A DNA stretch of 64,000 bases from an uncultured Clostridia bacterium. GTDB lineage: Bacteria > Bacillota > Clostridia > TANB77 > CAG-508. Below are positions 34,469-42,673 of the stretch, in pieces; position 1 is the stretch's first letter, and each line of letters starts with the position of its first letter. The notes beneath the pieces are model-generated. The model worked only from the letters and a program-made list of their open reading frames with translations. It was not told the origin of the DNA and ran no database searches. Where the stretch lies: the NCBI GenBank assembly GCA_944392605.1, contig CALXXE010000007.1:53754-117753 (forward strand), read 5' to 3'. Made by a program: the position numbers and the translations under genes.

Positions 34469-34497
34469 TTGACAAAAAAGATGTGTATTGATAATAT
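34469..34497 (+). promoter_or_regulatory. promoter of the yqeG-prepilin peptidase operon
   Basis: TTGACA (34469-34474), 17-base spacer, TAATAT (34492-34497), 31 bases before the yqeG start. Confidence 0.65.
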
Positions 34498-34527
34498 ATA
34501 TTTGATATATTGCCTGTGGAGGAAGAA

Positions 34528-35019
34528 ATGATTTATCCAAATGAATATTTTGATAAAATAGATAAAATAACAATAGAATATTTACAGAAAAATAAAATAA
34601 AAGCATTAATATTAGATATGGATAATACCTTGATAAATGTAAAAGAAGAAATGCCAGAAAATATAGAAAATTGGGCAAAAGGATTAAAAGGTCAAGGGGT
34701 AAAACTTATTATTGTGTCTAATAGTAATAAAAAGAGTAAGATCGAAAAAACTGCAAATAAAATAGGGATAAAATATATTGTTTTTGCAAAAAAACCATTA
34801 AAAGGTGGATTAAAAAAAGCAATGAAAATATTAGGTGAAAAACCAGAAAATATAGCAGTTGTTGGAGATCAGATATTTACAGATATAATAGGTGGAAATA
34901 GATGTAAAATGAAAACTATTTTAGTAGATTCACTAGAAAGTAAAGATTTTTGGTATACAGCTTGGAAAAGACCAATTGAGAATAGAATTAAAAGAAAGAT
35001 AACAAAGGAGAAAAAATAA
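34528..35019 (+). CDS. yqeG: YqeG family HAD phosphatase
   Basis: A 163-residue HAD IIIA-type phosphatase: motif I LILDMDNTLI with the catalytic Asp pair, motif II IIVSNSNK, conserved Lys in FAKKPLKGG and motif IV VVGDQIFTDIIGGNR. The group is related to the yeast phosphatidylglycerophosphate phosphatase GEP4, so a lipid or nucleotide substrate is possible. ATG 34528 follows GGAGGAAGAA. Directly followed, one base after its stop, by a prepilin peptidase. Confidence 0.85.
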   Translation: MIYPNEYFDKIDKITIEYLQKNKIKALILDMDNTLINVKEEMPENIENWAKGLKGQGVKLIIVSNSNKKSKIEKTANKIGIKYIVFAKKPLKGGLKKAMKILGEKPENIAVVGDQIFTDIIGGNRCKMKTILVDSLESKDFWYTAWKRPIENRIKRKITKEKK

Positions 35020-35020
35020 A

Positions 35021-35776
35021 ATGTATATAAATGACGTACATATAGCATATTATTTTGTAGCAGCGATTATAGGATTGTTTGTAGGAGAATTGGTAAACTG
35101 GGCAAATAAAAGACTTCCAGAATATAAAAAATTCTTTTCAAGAGATTTTTTTACAGAACACAAATTAAACTTTAAACCAAATTATATATTAATGTTATTA
35201 ACAGCAGCAATATATGTTACTTTAATATATGTATTGGGGATAAAAGATACAGTAATTGCAAACTTAGATTTGATAAAATATATTATTTTAACACCGATGC
35301 TATTATCAGTTTTTGTTATAGACTATAAACAACAGATAATACCAAATAGATTGAACTTAACGATATTTGAAATAGGAATTGTATTTGCATTTCTTTATGG
35401 TCTATCAGATGTAGCAATTACAATAAATATGCTACTTGGAATGCTTGCTGGAGGAGGAATCTTCTTACTTATAACATTAGTAGGAGGAATCTTTTATGGT
35501 AAAGAAGCCATGGGATTTGGTGATGTAAAACTAATGGGAGCATTAGGATTATATTTTGGATTATCAAATATAATTGCCATTACTCTAATGTCTTTCTTAA
35601 TAGGAGCAATTCTAAGTATTGTTCTTTTAGTAAGTAAAATAAAAAAATCAAATGAATATATACCTTTTGGACCTTTTATAGTTATAGCAACCTTTATTAG
35701 TATGTATATTCCATTTGAACAAATAAAGAATATATTATTGCAAATATTTACTTTGGGAATGTATAACTTAAAATAA
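35021..35776 (+). CDS. type IV prepilin peptidase (A24 family)
   Basis: A 251-residue membrane protein with about seven segments. The two catalytic aspartates are seen in VIDYKQQIIPNRLN and GFGDVKLMGALGLYFG. The N-terminal methylation domain is short and lacks the zinc Cys pairs of PilD, so N-methylation may be absent. It would cleave the leader of type IV pilin-like proteins at the membrane; the pilin-like adhesin at 51.6 kb is a candidate substrate in this window. Coupled to yqeG by a one-base gap. Confidence 0.85.
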   Translation: MYINDVHIAYYFVAAIIGLFVGELVNWANKRLPEYKKFFSRDFFTEHKLNFKPNYILMLLTAAIYVTLIYVLGIKDTVIANLDLIKYIILTPMLLSVFVIDYKQQIIPNRLNLTIFEIGIVFAFLYGLSDVAITINMLLGMLAGGGIFLLITLVGGIFYGKEAMGFGDVKLMGALGLYFGLSNIIAITLMSFLIGAILSIVLLVSKIKKSNEYIPFGPFIVIATFISMYIPFEQIKNILLQIFTLGMYNLK

Positions 35777-35808
35777 GATTAGTAGAAAAAATAGGGGAGA
35801 TGGATTGT

Positions 35809-36867
35809 ATGAACTCTAAATTACAATGGTTAAGAAATACAATGTCAAGCTTAGATATGCAAGGATTAATAATATCTAATCCAACTAATATAAAATATTT
35901 GACAGGTATAGATGCAGAAGGAACATTACTACTTACAAGAAAAGATAATATATTTATAACAGATGGAAGATATATAGAGCATGTACATAGTATTCTTACT
36001 TTATATGATGAAATAATTGTTTATGATATAAATGATGTATCAAGTGATGATTATGAAAATTTCTTTATGTTTTGTGAAAATGTTGGTTTTGAAGAATTTT
36101 ATGTTACATATGCAGATTATAAGGAGTTAATTAGAAAATATAAAATTAATAATTTGGTAGAAACAGAGCATATTATAGAAAGACAAAGAATGATAAAAGA
36201 TAAAGATGAAGTTTCAAATATAGAAAAGGCGTGCGAAATAACTGATAATTGTTTTGAATATTTATTAACATATATAAAACCAGGAATGACTGAAAAACAA
36301 ATAGCAGAAGAAATAGAAGAATATTATAAACAAAGAACTGATGGTTTAGCATTTGAGACAATTGTAGCTTCGGGAGAAAACACTTCAATGCCACATGCAG
36401 TACCAACAGATAGAAAGATACAAGAACAAGATATAATAACAATAGATATGGGATGTAAAGTAAATGGTTATTGTTCTGATATGACAAGAACATTCTTTGT
36501 TGGAAGTGTCCCTGAATATGTAAAACCTATCTATGATTTAGTATTAAAAAATCAAATTCAAACATTAGAAGAAATGAAAGATGGAGAAAGCACAAGATTA
36601 CTTACAAAGATGGTAGAAAATGATTTTAAATTAAATGGATATGATTTAATTCATAGCTTAGGACATGGAGTAGGAATGGAAATACATGAAGCACCATATA
36701 TTAATTATAGGACTGATACACAACTTAAGGAAAATATGGTTGTAACAGATGAACCAGGTATTTATATAGCAGGAAAATTTGGAGTAAGAATAGAAGATAC
36801 AGTTCAAATAACAAAATTTGGTTGTATAAGTTTAACAAAATCTGAGAAAAATTATATCATAATATAG
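35809..36867 (+). CDS. pepQ: Xaa-Pro peptidase (M24 family)
   Basis: A 352-residue creatinase/aminopeptidase P-type enzyme. The N-terminal domain (residues 1-130) includes GLIISNPTNIKYLTGIDAEG; the pita-bread catalytic domain contains the five metal ligands: TIDMGCKVNGYCSDMTRTF (two Asp), HSLGHGVGMEIHEAP (His), VVTDEPGIYIAGKFGVRIED (two Glu). It cleaves proline-containing peptides in the cytoplasm. Start at ATG 35809, nine bases after AGGGGAG; the ATG at 35800 touches the site. It precedes efp, a conserved order in Firmicutes. Confidence 0.9.
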   Translation: MNSKLQWLRNTMSSLDMQGLIISNPTNIKYLTGIDAEGTLLLTRKDNIFITDGRYIEHVHSILTLYDEIIVYDINDVSSDDYENFFMFCENVGFEEFYVTYADYKELIRKYKINNLVETEHIIERQRMIKDKDEVSNIEKACEITDNCFEYLLTYIKPGMTEKQIAEEIEEYYKQRTDGLAFETIVASGENTSMPHAVPTDRKIQEQDIITIDMGCKVNGYCSDMTRTFFVGSVPEYVKPIYDLVLKNQIQTLEEMKDGESTRLLTKMVENDFKLNGYDLIHSLGHGVGMEIHEAPYINYRTDTQLKENMVVTDEPGIYIAGKFGVRIEDTVQITKFGCISLTKSEKNYIII

Positions 36868-36887
36868 ATAATAAAATAAGTATAATA

Positions 36888-36916
36888 TTGATTTTTATTT
36901 AAATTTGTAGTAAAAT
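36888..36916 (+). promoter_or_regulatory. promoter of efp
   Basis: TTGATT (36888-36893), 17-base spacer, TAAAAT (36911-36916), 37 bases before the efp ATG. Confidence 0.55.
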
Positions 36917-36953
36917 ATGTAAAGTTAAGAAAAAATTGAAAGGAGAAATAATT

Positions 36954-37520
36954 ATGGCATCAGTATATTCAGCAGGAGATTTTAGAAATGGAACAACATT
37001 TGAAATGGAAGGAAATGTTTATAGAGTTGTAGAATTTCAACATGTAAAACCAGGAAAAGGATCAGCATTTGTTAGAACAAAAATAAAAAATGTTATAACA
37101 GGAGCAACATTAGAAAAAACTTTTAACCCATCAGATAAATTCCCAGCAGCAGAAATTGAAAAGAAAGCAATGCAATATTTATATAATGATGGAGGATTAT
37201 ATTATTTCATGGATAATGATACATATGATCAAATTCCATTAAATGAAGACCAATTAGGAGATTGCTTAAAATACTTAAAAGAAAATATGGAAGTTACAAT
37301 GCTTTCTTATAAAGGAAGTGTATTTGCAGTAGAACCACCAACATTTGTTGAGTTAGAAGTTACATATACAGAGCCAGGATTTAGTGGAAATACTACAACA
37401 ACATCAGGAAAACCAGCAAAATTAGAAACAGGATTAGAAATACAAGTTCCACTATTTGTAAATATAGGAGATGTTCTAAAAATAGATACTAGAACAGGCG
37501 AATATATGGAAAGAATTTAG
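36954..37520 (+). CDS. efp: elongation factor P
   Basis: A 188-residue EF-P with three OB-like domains: KOW-like N-terminal domain ([20 protein letters not shown]), loop [14 protein letters not shown] with the Lys that enters the peptidyl-transferase site, and the C-terminal domain with [13 protein letters not shown]. It relieves stalling at polyproline. ATG 36954 follows AAAGGAGAAATAATT. No EpmA/EpmC-like modifying gene is nearby; in Firmicutes other or no modifications apply. Confidence 0.95.
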   Translation: MASVYSAGDFRNGTTFEMEGNVYRVVEFQHVKPGKGSAFVRTKIKNVITGATLEKTFNPSDKFPAAEIEKKAMQYLYNDGGLYYFMDNDTYDQIPLNEDQLGDCLKYLKENMEVTMLSYKGSVFAVEPPTFVELEVTYTEPGFSGNTTTTSGKPAKLETGLEIQVPLFVNIGDVLKIDTRTGEYMERI

Positions 37521-37536
37521 GAAAGGTGATTAATTA

Positions 37537-37995
37537 ATGGGAACAATCAAAACCGAATACAAGAGTTTTTTAGATGACATAGAGAAAAACATGAAAAATA
37601 AAGAAGACTTAGAATACGTAAAAGAAAGATTTGCAAGTTTCTTAGATGTCATGTTAGACCAAATTGATAACATAATGGATTATAAGAAAGAAGAAATAGA
37701 TAAATTAGAAAAAACTCAAAAGCAAATAGAAGATAAAATGTCTAGAATGCAACAAGTAATAGACAATATAGAAAAAGATATATATGACGAAGGATTTGAT
37801 TTCGAAATTACTTGTCCTTATTGTAATTATGAATTTTTTATAGATGTAGATGAAAATAGAACAGAAGTTGAATGTCCAGAATGTAAAAATATGATAGAAT
37901 TAGATTGGTCTGGAGATGTTGATGATGACCCAGATGGTTGTAATGGAGACTGTCATGGATGTTCTGGATGTGGAGACGAAGATGACGATATGTAA
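37537..37995 (+). CDS. zinc-ribbon coiled-coil protein next to efp
   Basis: A 152-residue acidic protein. Residues 20-95 form a coiled coil (DKLEKTQKQIEDKMSRMQQV), then a zinc ribbon with ITCPYCNYEFF and VECPECKNMIE, and a Cys/Asp-rich tail (CNGDCHGCSGCGDEDDDM). It resembles the CD1247-type proteins that follow efp in Clostridia. Possibly a metal-binding regulator; function is not known. It ends on the base before REP-like repeat copy C. Confidence 0.7.
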   Translation: MGTIKTEYKSFLDDIEKNMKNKEDLEYVKERFASFLDVMLDQIDNIMDYKKEEIDKLEKTQKQIEDKMSRMQQVIDNIEKDIYDEGFDFEITCPYCNYEFFIDVDENRTEVECPECKNMIELDWSGDVDDDPDGCNGDCHGCSGCGDEDDDM

Positions 37996-38050
37996 TTTCG
38001 CGTGGGGGACGTTTCCTTTACGAAATAAAAGTCGCATTTGGGACACATCT
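37996..38050 (+). repeat. REP-like interspersed repeat, copy C
   Basis: Starts TTTCGCG directly after the stop TAA of the zinc-ribbon gene and ends GGGACACATCT, like copy A. The middle is diverged (TTTACGAAATAAAAG instead of TTTGCGCAAA). Confidence 0.75.
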
Positions 38051-38142
38051 ATATAAGTTATGAATAAAGCTAAACTATATAAAGAGCCACACTAAGGTGA
38101 CTCTTTATTTGTTTTTTTAAAGAATTGAAGAAATTAATTTAT

Positions 38143-38731
38143 TTAGAAGAAATCTAAAGGGTTTTGATATTTGCCATCTATACGGATACCTAAATGAAGG
38201 TGGCAGCCAGTAGTAGCACCATTTGTAGGTTTGCCACTAGAATCAGAATATTGATTGCCAGGAACGTCATATACATATTTAGGACCGACTTGTCCAATTA
38301 CTTGTCCTTGTTTTACTTTGTCACCAACTTCAACAATAAAGTTAGGATTACAATGACAATAAGAAATTCTAAAGTTTGAAAAAGAAAGAGTAATGGTATA
38401 ACCGACCTGCTCCTAAAAACTGCCTAAACGTAATTTCACCGTCGCTAACTGCAATAAATTTAGTACCTTGAGGTGCTGGGATGTCTATTCCAGAATGAGA
38501 AGAAGAAGCGCCAGAAGTAGGTGAAACTCTTTTACCAAAATAAGAACTAATACGTGTATAACCGGGAAGAGGCCAAACAAAACCGTCTGGATTAAAAGCA
38601 ACTATTTCAGAAGATGTAGAATTAGAAGTATCGGAATTACCAAAAGTAGGAATAAAAAATATACAGATAAATAAAGTAAAAAATAAAATAAAAATGATAA
38701 TAATATTTAAGATTTTGTTAATGGAAATCAC
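38143..38731 (-). CDS. M23 family peptidase (needs +1 shift at CGG)
   Basis: On the minus strand: membrane anchor (about residues 5-30), linker, and an M23/LytM domain. The first frame gives PLPGYTRISSYFGKRVSPTS and HSGIDIPAPQGTK with the first zinc ligands, up to GAG. The in-frame CGG (complement of 38402-38404) then needs its C skipped (GGT, GGT, TAT, ACC) to reach the second part with VEVGDKVKQGQVIGQ and GCHLHLGI, the last zinc ligands, ending at 38143. The zinc site is thus split across the shift, so only the shifted product could be active. The start is GTG 38731 or ATT 38722, eight bases after GGAGG. Alternative: pseudogene. Confidence 0.6.
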
Positions 38732-38757
38732 CTCCTTTAATAAAAGAAAAAATAAAA

Positions 38758-38788
38758 TAGGGAATAAAACATTTAGTTTTATTCCCTA
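38758..38788 (-). terminator. terminator of the tRNA-Trp gene
   Basis: A perfect 13-bp stem, TAGGGAATAAAAC (38758-38770) with 38776-38788, followed on the minus strand by a long T-rich run. It separates the tRNA from the M23 gene. Confidence 0.8.
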
Positions 38789-38800
38789 TAAATTAATTAT

Positions 38801-38875
38801 TGGCAGGGGTAGTAGGATTCGAACCCACACAGGCGGTTTTGGAGACCGATGTGCTACCATTGACACTATACCCCT
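38801..38875 (-). tRNA. tRNA-Trp (anticodon CCA)
   Basis: On the minus strand the acceptor AGGGGTA pairs with TACCCCT, discriminator G, CCA encoded. D-loop with GTAGCAC-type arm, anticodon loop CTCCAAA giving anticodon CCA for UGG, and T-loop TTCGAATC. Intact canonical tRNA. It reads UGG and gives no sign of reading CGG. Confidence 0.95.
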
Positions 38876-38943
38876 ATATTTGAAACACAGTTATTATATT
38901 AACACAAAAAAATTAATTTATCAACATTTTTTAATAAATTTTA

Positions 38944-38972
38944 TTGACTTTTTTCATATATCATAATAAAAT
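38944..38972 (+). promoter_or_regulatory. promoter of the T-box-glyS unit
   Basis: TTGACT (38944-38949), 17-base spacer, TAAAAT (38967-38972). Confidence 0.6.
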
Positions 38973-38978
38973 ATATGA

Positions 38979-39212
38979 AGTTAAATAAATATTTGTTACG
39001 TTGAAGAAGAAAAAATGCTTGAAAAATTTATTTATAGAGAGTAAGTGTTGGTGGAATACTTACAATAAATAAGCATGGGGAGCTTTGGAGTAATTTTTAA
39101 ATTGAGGTGCTTAAATTAGAATTTCTCTAATTTAGGAAATAGGGTGGAAACGCGGAGAAACTTTCGTCCCTAGCTAAGTTATTATAGTTTAGCTAAGGAG
39201 GAAAGTTTTTTT
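38979..39212 (+). promoter_or_regulatory. T-box leader controlling glyS
   Basis: A 230-base leader with the T-box AGGGTGGAAACGCGG (39141-39155). Its UGGA bulge matches a tRNA with discriminator U, as in tRNA-Gly. Stem I is visible (ATGCTT with AAGCAT, GTAAGT with ACTTAC). The terminator pairs 39159-39177 with 39189-39207, ending in a T run, and competes with the antiterminator. Uncharged tRNA-Gly would switch on synthesis of glycyl-tRNA synthetase. Exact specifier codon not assigned. Confidence 0.85.
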
Positions 39213-39238
39213 CTTAGCTAAGAGAAGGAGGAATTTTT

Positions 39239-40621
39239 ATGTTAGATTCAATGGAAACTTTAGTTGCACTTTGTAAAAACAGAGGATTTATTTATCCAGG
39301 TTCAGAAATTTATGGAGGATTAGCAAATACTTGGGATTATGGACCACTTGGAAATGAATTAAAAAACAATGTTAAAAATGCTTGGAGAAAGAAATTTATC
39401 CAAGAACAAAAAAATGTAGTAGGATTAGATGCGGCAATACTTATGAATCCAGAAACTTGGGTAGCATCAGGACATGTTGGAGGATTTTCAGATCCTTTAA
39501 TAGACTGCAGGGAATGTAAAACAAGACATAGAGCAGATAAATTAATTGAAGAATGGGCACACGAACAAGGAAAAGATATGATAGCTGATGGAATGAGCGA
39601 AAAAGAGTTAATAGATTTTATTAATGAAAACAAAATTCCATGTCCTAACTGTGGAAAAACTAATTTTACAGATATAAGAAAATTCAATTTAATGTTTAAA
39701 ACATCTCAAGGAGTTACAGAAGATAAAAAATCAGAAATATATTTAAGACCAGAAACAGCTCAAGGTATTTTTGTCGATTTCAAAAATGTTTTAAGAACTT
39801 CAAGAAAAAAATTGCCAATGGGAATAGCTCAAATAGGTAAAGCATTTAGAAATGAAATAACACCAGGAAACTTTACATTTAGGACACGTGAATTTGAACA
39901 AATGGAAATGGAATTCTTCTGTAAGCCAGGAACCGATTTAGAGTGGTTTAAATATTGGAAAGACTATTCTGAAAAATGGTTATTAGATTTAGGTATGAAG
40001 AAAGAAAATATACGATTAAGAGACCATTCAAAAGAAGAGTTAGTATTTTATAGTAAAGCTACAACAGATATAGAATTCAGCTTCCCATTTGGTTGGGGAG
40101 AATTATGGGGAATTGCTGATAGAACTGATTATGATTTATCAAGACATATGGAACATTCTAAAACTGACTTAAGTTATCAAGACCCAGAGACTAATGAAAA
40201 ATATGTACCATATGTAATAGAACCATCACTTGGAGCTGACAGAGTAGTTTTATCATTTCTATGTAACGCTTATGATGAAGAAGAAATAGCAGAAGGAGAT
40301 GTAAGAACAGTACTACATCTACATCCAGCTTTAGCTCCTTATAAAGTAGCAGTACTTCCACTTTCTAAGAAACTATCTGAAAGAGCAAATGAAGTTTATG
40401 AAAAATTATCTAAGAAATTCATGTGTGATTATGATGAAACAGGAAGTATAGGAAAACGTTATAGAAGACAGGACGAAATAGGAACACCTTATTGTATAAC
40501 AGTAGATTTTGATACTTTAGAAGATGAAACAGTTACAATTCGTGATAGAGATACTATGGAACAAATTAGAATTAAGATATCAGAGTTAGAAAACTGGATA
40601 GAAGAAAAAATAGAATTCTAG
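39239..40621 (+). CDS. glyS: glycyl-tRNA synthetase (class II, single chain)
   Basis: A 460-residue eukaryote-like alpha2 GlyRS. Class II motifs: [16 protein letters not shown] (motif 1 region), [20 protein letters not shown] (motif 2) and [15 protein letters not shown] (motif 3). A zinc knuckle is formed by CRECKTRH and CPNCGK (residues 92-145). The C-terminal 100 residues are the anticodon-binding domain. Start ATG 39239 after AAGGAGG. The preceding T-box regulates it; its own terminator now carries an IS element. Confidence 0.95.
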   Translation: MLDSMETLVALCKNRGFIYPGSEIYGGLANTWDYGPLGNELKNNVKNAWRKKFIQEQKNVVGLDAAILMNPETWVASGHVGGFSDPLIDCRECKTRHRADKLIEEWAHEQGKDMIADGMSEKELIDFINENKIPCPNCGKTNFTDIRKFNLMFKTSQGVTEDKKSEIYLRPETAQGIFVDFKNVLRTSRKKLPMGIAQIGKAFRNEITPGNFTFRTREFEQMEMEFFCKPGTDLEWFKYWKDYSEKWLLDLGMKKENIRLRDHSKEELVFYSKATTDIEFSFPFGWGELWGIADRTDYDLSRHMEHSKTDLSYQDPETNEKYVPYVIEPSLGADRVVLSFLCNAYDEEEIAEGDVRTVLHLHPALAPYKVAVLPLSKKLSERANEVYEKLSKKFMCDYDETGSIGKRYRRQDEIGTPYCITVDFDTLEDETVTIRDRDTMEQIRIKISELENWIEEKIEF

Positions 40622-40626
40622 GAAAA

Positions 40627-40658
40627 AAGAGATTTAGACTACTTAGTCTAAATCTCTT
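40627..40658 (+). repeat. glyS terminator hairpin, left copy of the 32-bp repeat flanking the IS
   Basis: A near-perfect palindrome (GAGATTTAGACTA paired with TAGTCTAAATCTC) that looks like the glyS terminator. The identical 32 bases recur in direct orientation at 42312-42343, on the other side of the IS. Confidence 0.75.
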
Positions 40659-40740
40659 CAGACTGTTGACAAAGTATATTAAAATATTTTGCTCAATAGT
40701 CTTTTCTTTTTTGAAGAAATAATGTAAAATAAATATAGTT

Positions 40741-40838
40741 CTCCGTTCAACCAAAAAGAGAACTAAAAATGTAGATTTTTCCTAGAAAAGTCTGCATTTT
40801 TTCTTTGTTTATGATATAATTTAATTGGTTGAACGGAG
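40741..40838 (+). promoter_or_regulatory. IS control region: terminator, extended -10 promoter and ribosome-site trap
   Basis: CTCCGTTCAACC (40741-40752) is the exact complement of GGTTGAACGGAG (40827-40838), which contains the transposase ribosome site. Between them lie a terminator-like hairpin (about 40765-40802) and TGATATAAT (40812-40820). Transcripts from this promoter start near 40827 and lack the first arm, while read-through RNA from glyS would contain both and hide the ribosome site. Confidence 0.7.
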
Positions 40839-40847
40839 TTGATGAAA

Positions 40848-42197
40848 ATGTTAAATAAAAATGAAAATATACAAAGTGAAATGATATTATATACTTTGGA
40901 CGAGTTAGTACCAGAGGAAAGTCTATATAGGAAAATAGATAAATATATCGATTTCACTTTTATTTATGACGAAGTAAAAGATTTATATTGTAGTACTAAT
41001 GGAAGAAATAGTGTAGACCCAGTAGTATTATTTAAATTAGTATTTATAGAAGCTATAGATGGATTAAAATCTATGAGAAAGACTTGTGAAAAAATAAAAG
41101 TAGATTTAGAGTACAGATGGTTTTTAGGAATACCTTTAGGAAAGAAAACACCTCATTATTCTACGTTTAGCCAAAACTATATAAGAAGATTTAAAGGGAC
41201 AAAAGTATTTGAAAATATATTTGTAAAGATAGTAGAACAAGCTATAAAATATAATCTAGTAAAAGGAGAAACATTTTTTACTGACTCAACACATAAGAAA
41301 GCTAATGCAAATAAAAATAAATATCACGAAGAAATAGTAAAAGAAGTAAAAAAGAGAAGGAAATGGTTAGAGGAAGAAATAAACGAAGAAAGGCTAAAAC
41401 AGGGAAAGAAAGAATTTGAATATGAAGATAAAGAAGAAAAAAAAAGAATAAAAGTAAGTAATACAGATGAAGAAAGTGGATACTATCATAGAGATAATAA
41501 AGAAAAAGGATTTATGTATTTAGACCATAGAACGGTAGATTCAAAATGTAATATAATAGTAGATTGTCACATAACAAAGGGAAATGTACATGATTCAAAA
41601 CCATACATAGAAAGAATGGAATATATACAAAATAAATTTGGATTTAATATTAAAGAAGTAGGATTAGATTCAGGATATGATAGTATAGATATAAAGAAAT
41701 ATTTTGAAGACAATGGGATATTTGGAGTAATAGCATATAGAAGACACCAACAAGTAGAAACAAAAATAAGGAAGTATGAGTTTAAATATAAAAAAGAAAA
41801 AGACTGTTATATATGCCCAAAAACAGGAGTAATATTACCATATACAGGAAGAATAGATAGAAACGGATATAAATATTATTTAGATAAAGAAAATTGTAAA
41901 GGATGCCCTCATCAGAAAGAATGTTGTAACAAAAAAGGATATAGAGTAATAACAAGATTAATATGTGAAGAAATAAATGAAAAAGCAAGAGAAAGAAGAT
42001 TATCAAAACGAGGCAAAGAGATGTATAAATTAAGAAAGGAAAAGGTTGAAAGGAGCTTTGCTGATAGTAAAAATAATCACGCGTATAGATATGCTATGTA
42101 TAGAGGAGTAGAAAAAAATCAAAATTATACGTGGCTGATTTGTGCTGCTCAAAACATGAAAAACATAGCATTAAAGCTAACAAATGTAATGGGATAA
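40848..42197 (+). CDS. IS1182 family transposase
   Basis: A 449-residue DDE transposase. The N-terminal DUF772-like part shows YRKIDKYIDFTFIYDEV and RNSVDPVVLFKLV; TDSTHKKANANKNKYH, LDSGYDS and VERSFADSKNNHAYRYAMYRG supply the D, D and E positions; a Cys cluster CKGCPHQKECC lies in between. The preferred start is ATG 40848, nine bases after CGGAG; ATG 40842 and TTG 40839 are closer. The gene looks intact, so the element may be active. Confidence 0.88.
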   Translation: MLNKNENIQSEMILYTLDELVPEESLYRKIDKYIDFTFIYDEVKDLYCSTNGRNSVDPVVLFKLVFIEAIDGLKSMRKTCEKIKVDLEYRWFLGIPLGKKTPHYSTFSQNYIRRFKGTKVFENIFVKIVEQAIKYNLVKGETFFTDSTHKKANANKNKYHEEIVKEVKKRRKWLEEEINEERLKQGKKEFEYEDKEEKKRIKVSNTDEESGYYHRDNKEKGFMYLDHRTVDSKCNIIVDCHITKGNVHDSKPYIERMEYIQNKFGFNIKEVGLDSGYDSIDIKKYFEDNGIFGVIAYRRHQQVETKIRKYEFKYKKEKDCYICPKTGVILPYTGRIDRNGYKYYLDKENCKGCPHQKECCNKKGYRVITRLICEEINEKARERRLSKRGKEMYKLRKEKVERSFADSKNNHAYRYAMYRGVEKNQNYTWLICAAQNMKNIALKLTNVMG

Positions 42198-42311
42198 TAC
42201 CCCATTATATTCTTTTTTATAAAAATATTTAGAATTATTATAAAAAATTCATAAAATAAAAAACAAAAAAATTGTTGACAAAATATTTTTATATACTTTG
42301 TCAACAATCTG

Positions 42312-42343
42312 AAGAGATTTAGACTACTTAGTCTAAATCTCTT
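42312..42343 (+). repeat. right copy of the 32-bp palindromic repeat flanking the IS
   Basis: Identical to 40627-40658 in direct orientation. It restores a terminator hairpin on the right side of the IS. Confidence 0.75.
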
Positions 42344-42379
42344 ATACTTCATTATCATAAATCGTTTATAATTTATTTA

Positions 42380-42553
42380 TTATTTTTTCTCATATAAATC
42401 ACTTATTGGAACATTCCTTTCTTCAAAATTATCAACAAAACCAATTTTAGCAATATCACTATTTACACCTTGAATCCAGACAACTCGTTCATTATAAAAT
42501 ACATCACATTTTTCATCATGAGATAAAATATCATTTATTCTTTCTATGTTCAT
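42380..42553 (-). CDS. sspH: H-type small acid-soluble spore protein-like
   Basis: A 57-residue frame on the minus strand with GGAGG seven bases before its ATG. The core CDVFYNERVVWIQGV and IGFVDNFEERNVPISDLYE matches the SspH family (V-Y-x-G-x-PVWIE followed by a VPV-x-L-E ending), minor proteins packed in the spore core. Divergent Cys and Gln positions make the match moderate. It is convergent with glyS/IS and divergent to the uridine kinase-like gene; a forespore promoter is not evident. Confidence 0.65.
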   Translation of the reverse strand: MNIERINDILSHDEKCDVFYNERVVWIQGVNSDIAKIGFVDNFEERNVPISDLYEKK

Positions 42554-42673
42554 AAACAAACCTCCTTAAGAATATTTATTAAAAGTATATCCTAATTGTT
42601 GTAAATTATTACTAATATTTGACTAATATTAATATTTAATATAAAATAGATAGGTACAAAAAGGAGGAAGATT

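Larger units (their letters stand above)
40659..42311 (+). mobile_element. IS1182-family insertion sequence, complete
   Basis: A 1653-bp element bounded by 33-bp terminal inverted repeats with two mismatches; left end begins CAGACTGTTGACAAAGTATA and right end, read inward, CAGATTGTTGACAAAGTATA. It contains one transposase gene. The flanking 32-bp direct repeats are the palindromic terminator of glyS, so the element inserted at a terminator hairpin and duplicated it, or carried it along. Confidence 0.85.

Noticed and set aside
34469-38731. A complete type IV pilus locus around the prepilin peptidase
   Set aside because: No pilB, pilC or pilin gene is adjacent; only the peptidase is present here.
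38801-38875. tRNA-Trp as a possible reader of CGG (CGG to Trp reassignment)
   Set aside because: The anticodon is plain CCA for UGG, and the four CGG sites need a frame change, not a Trp insertion.
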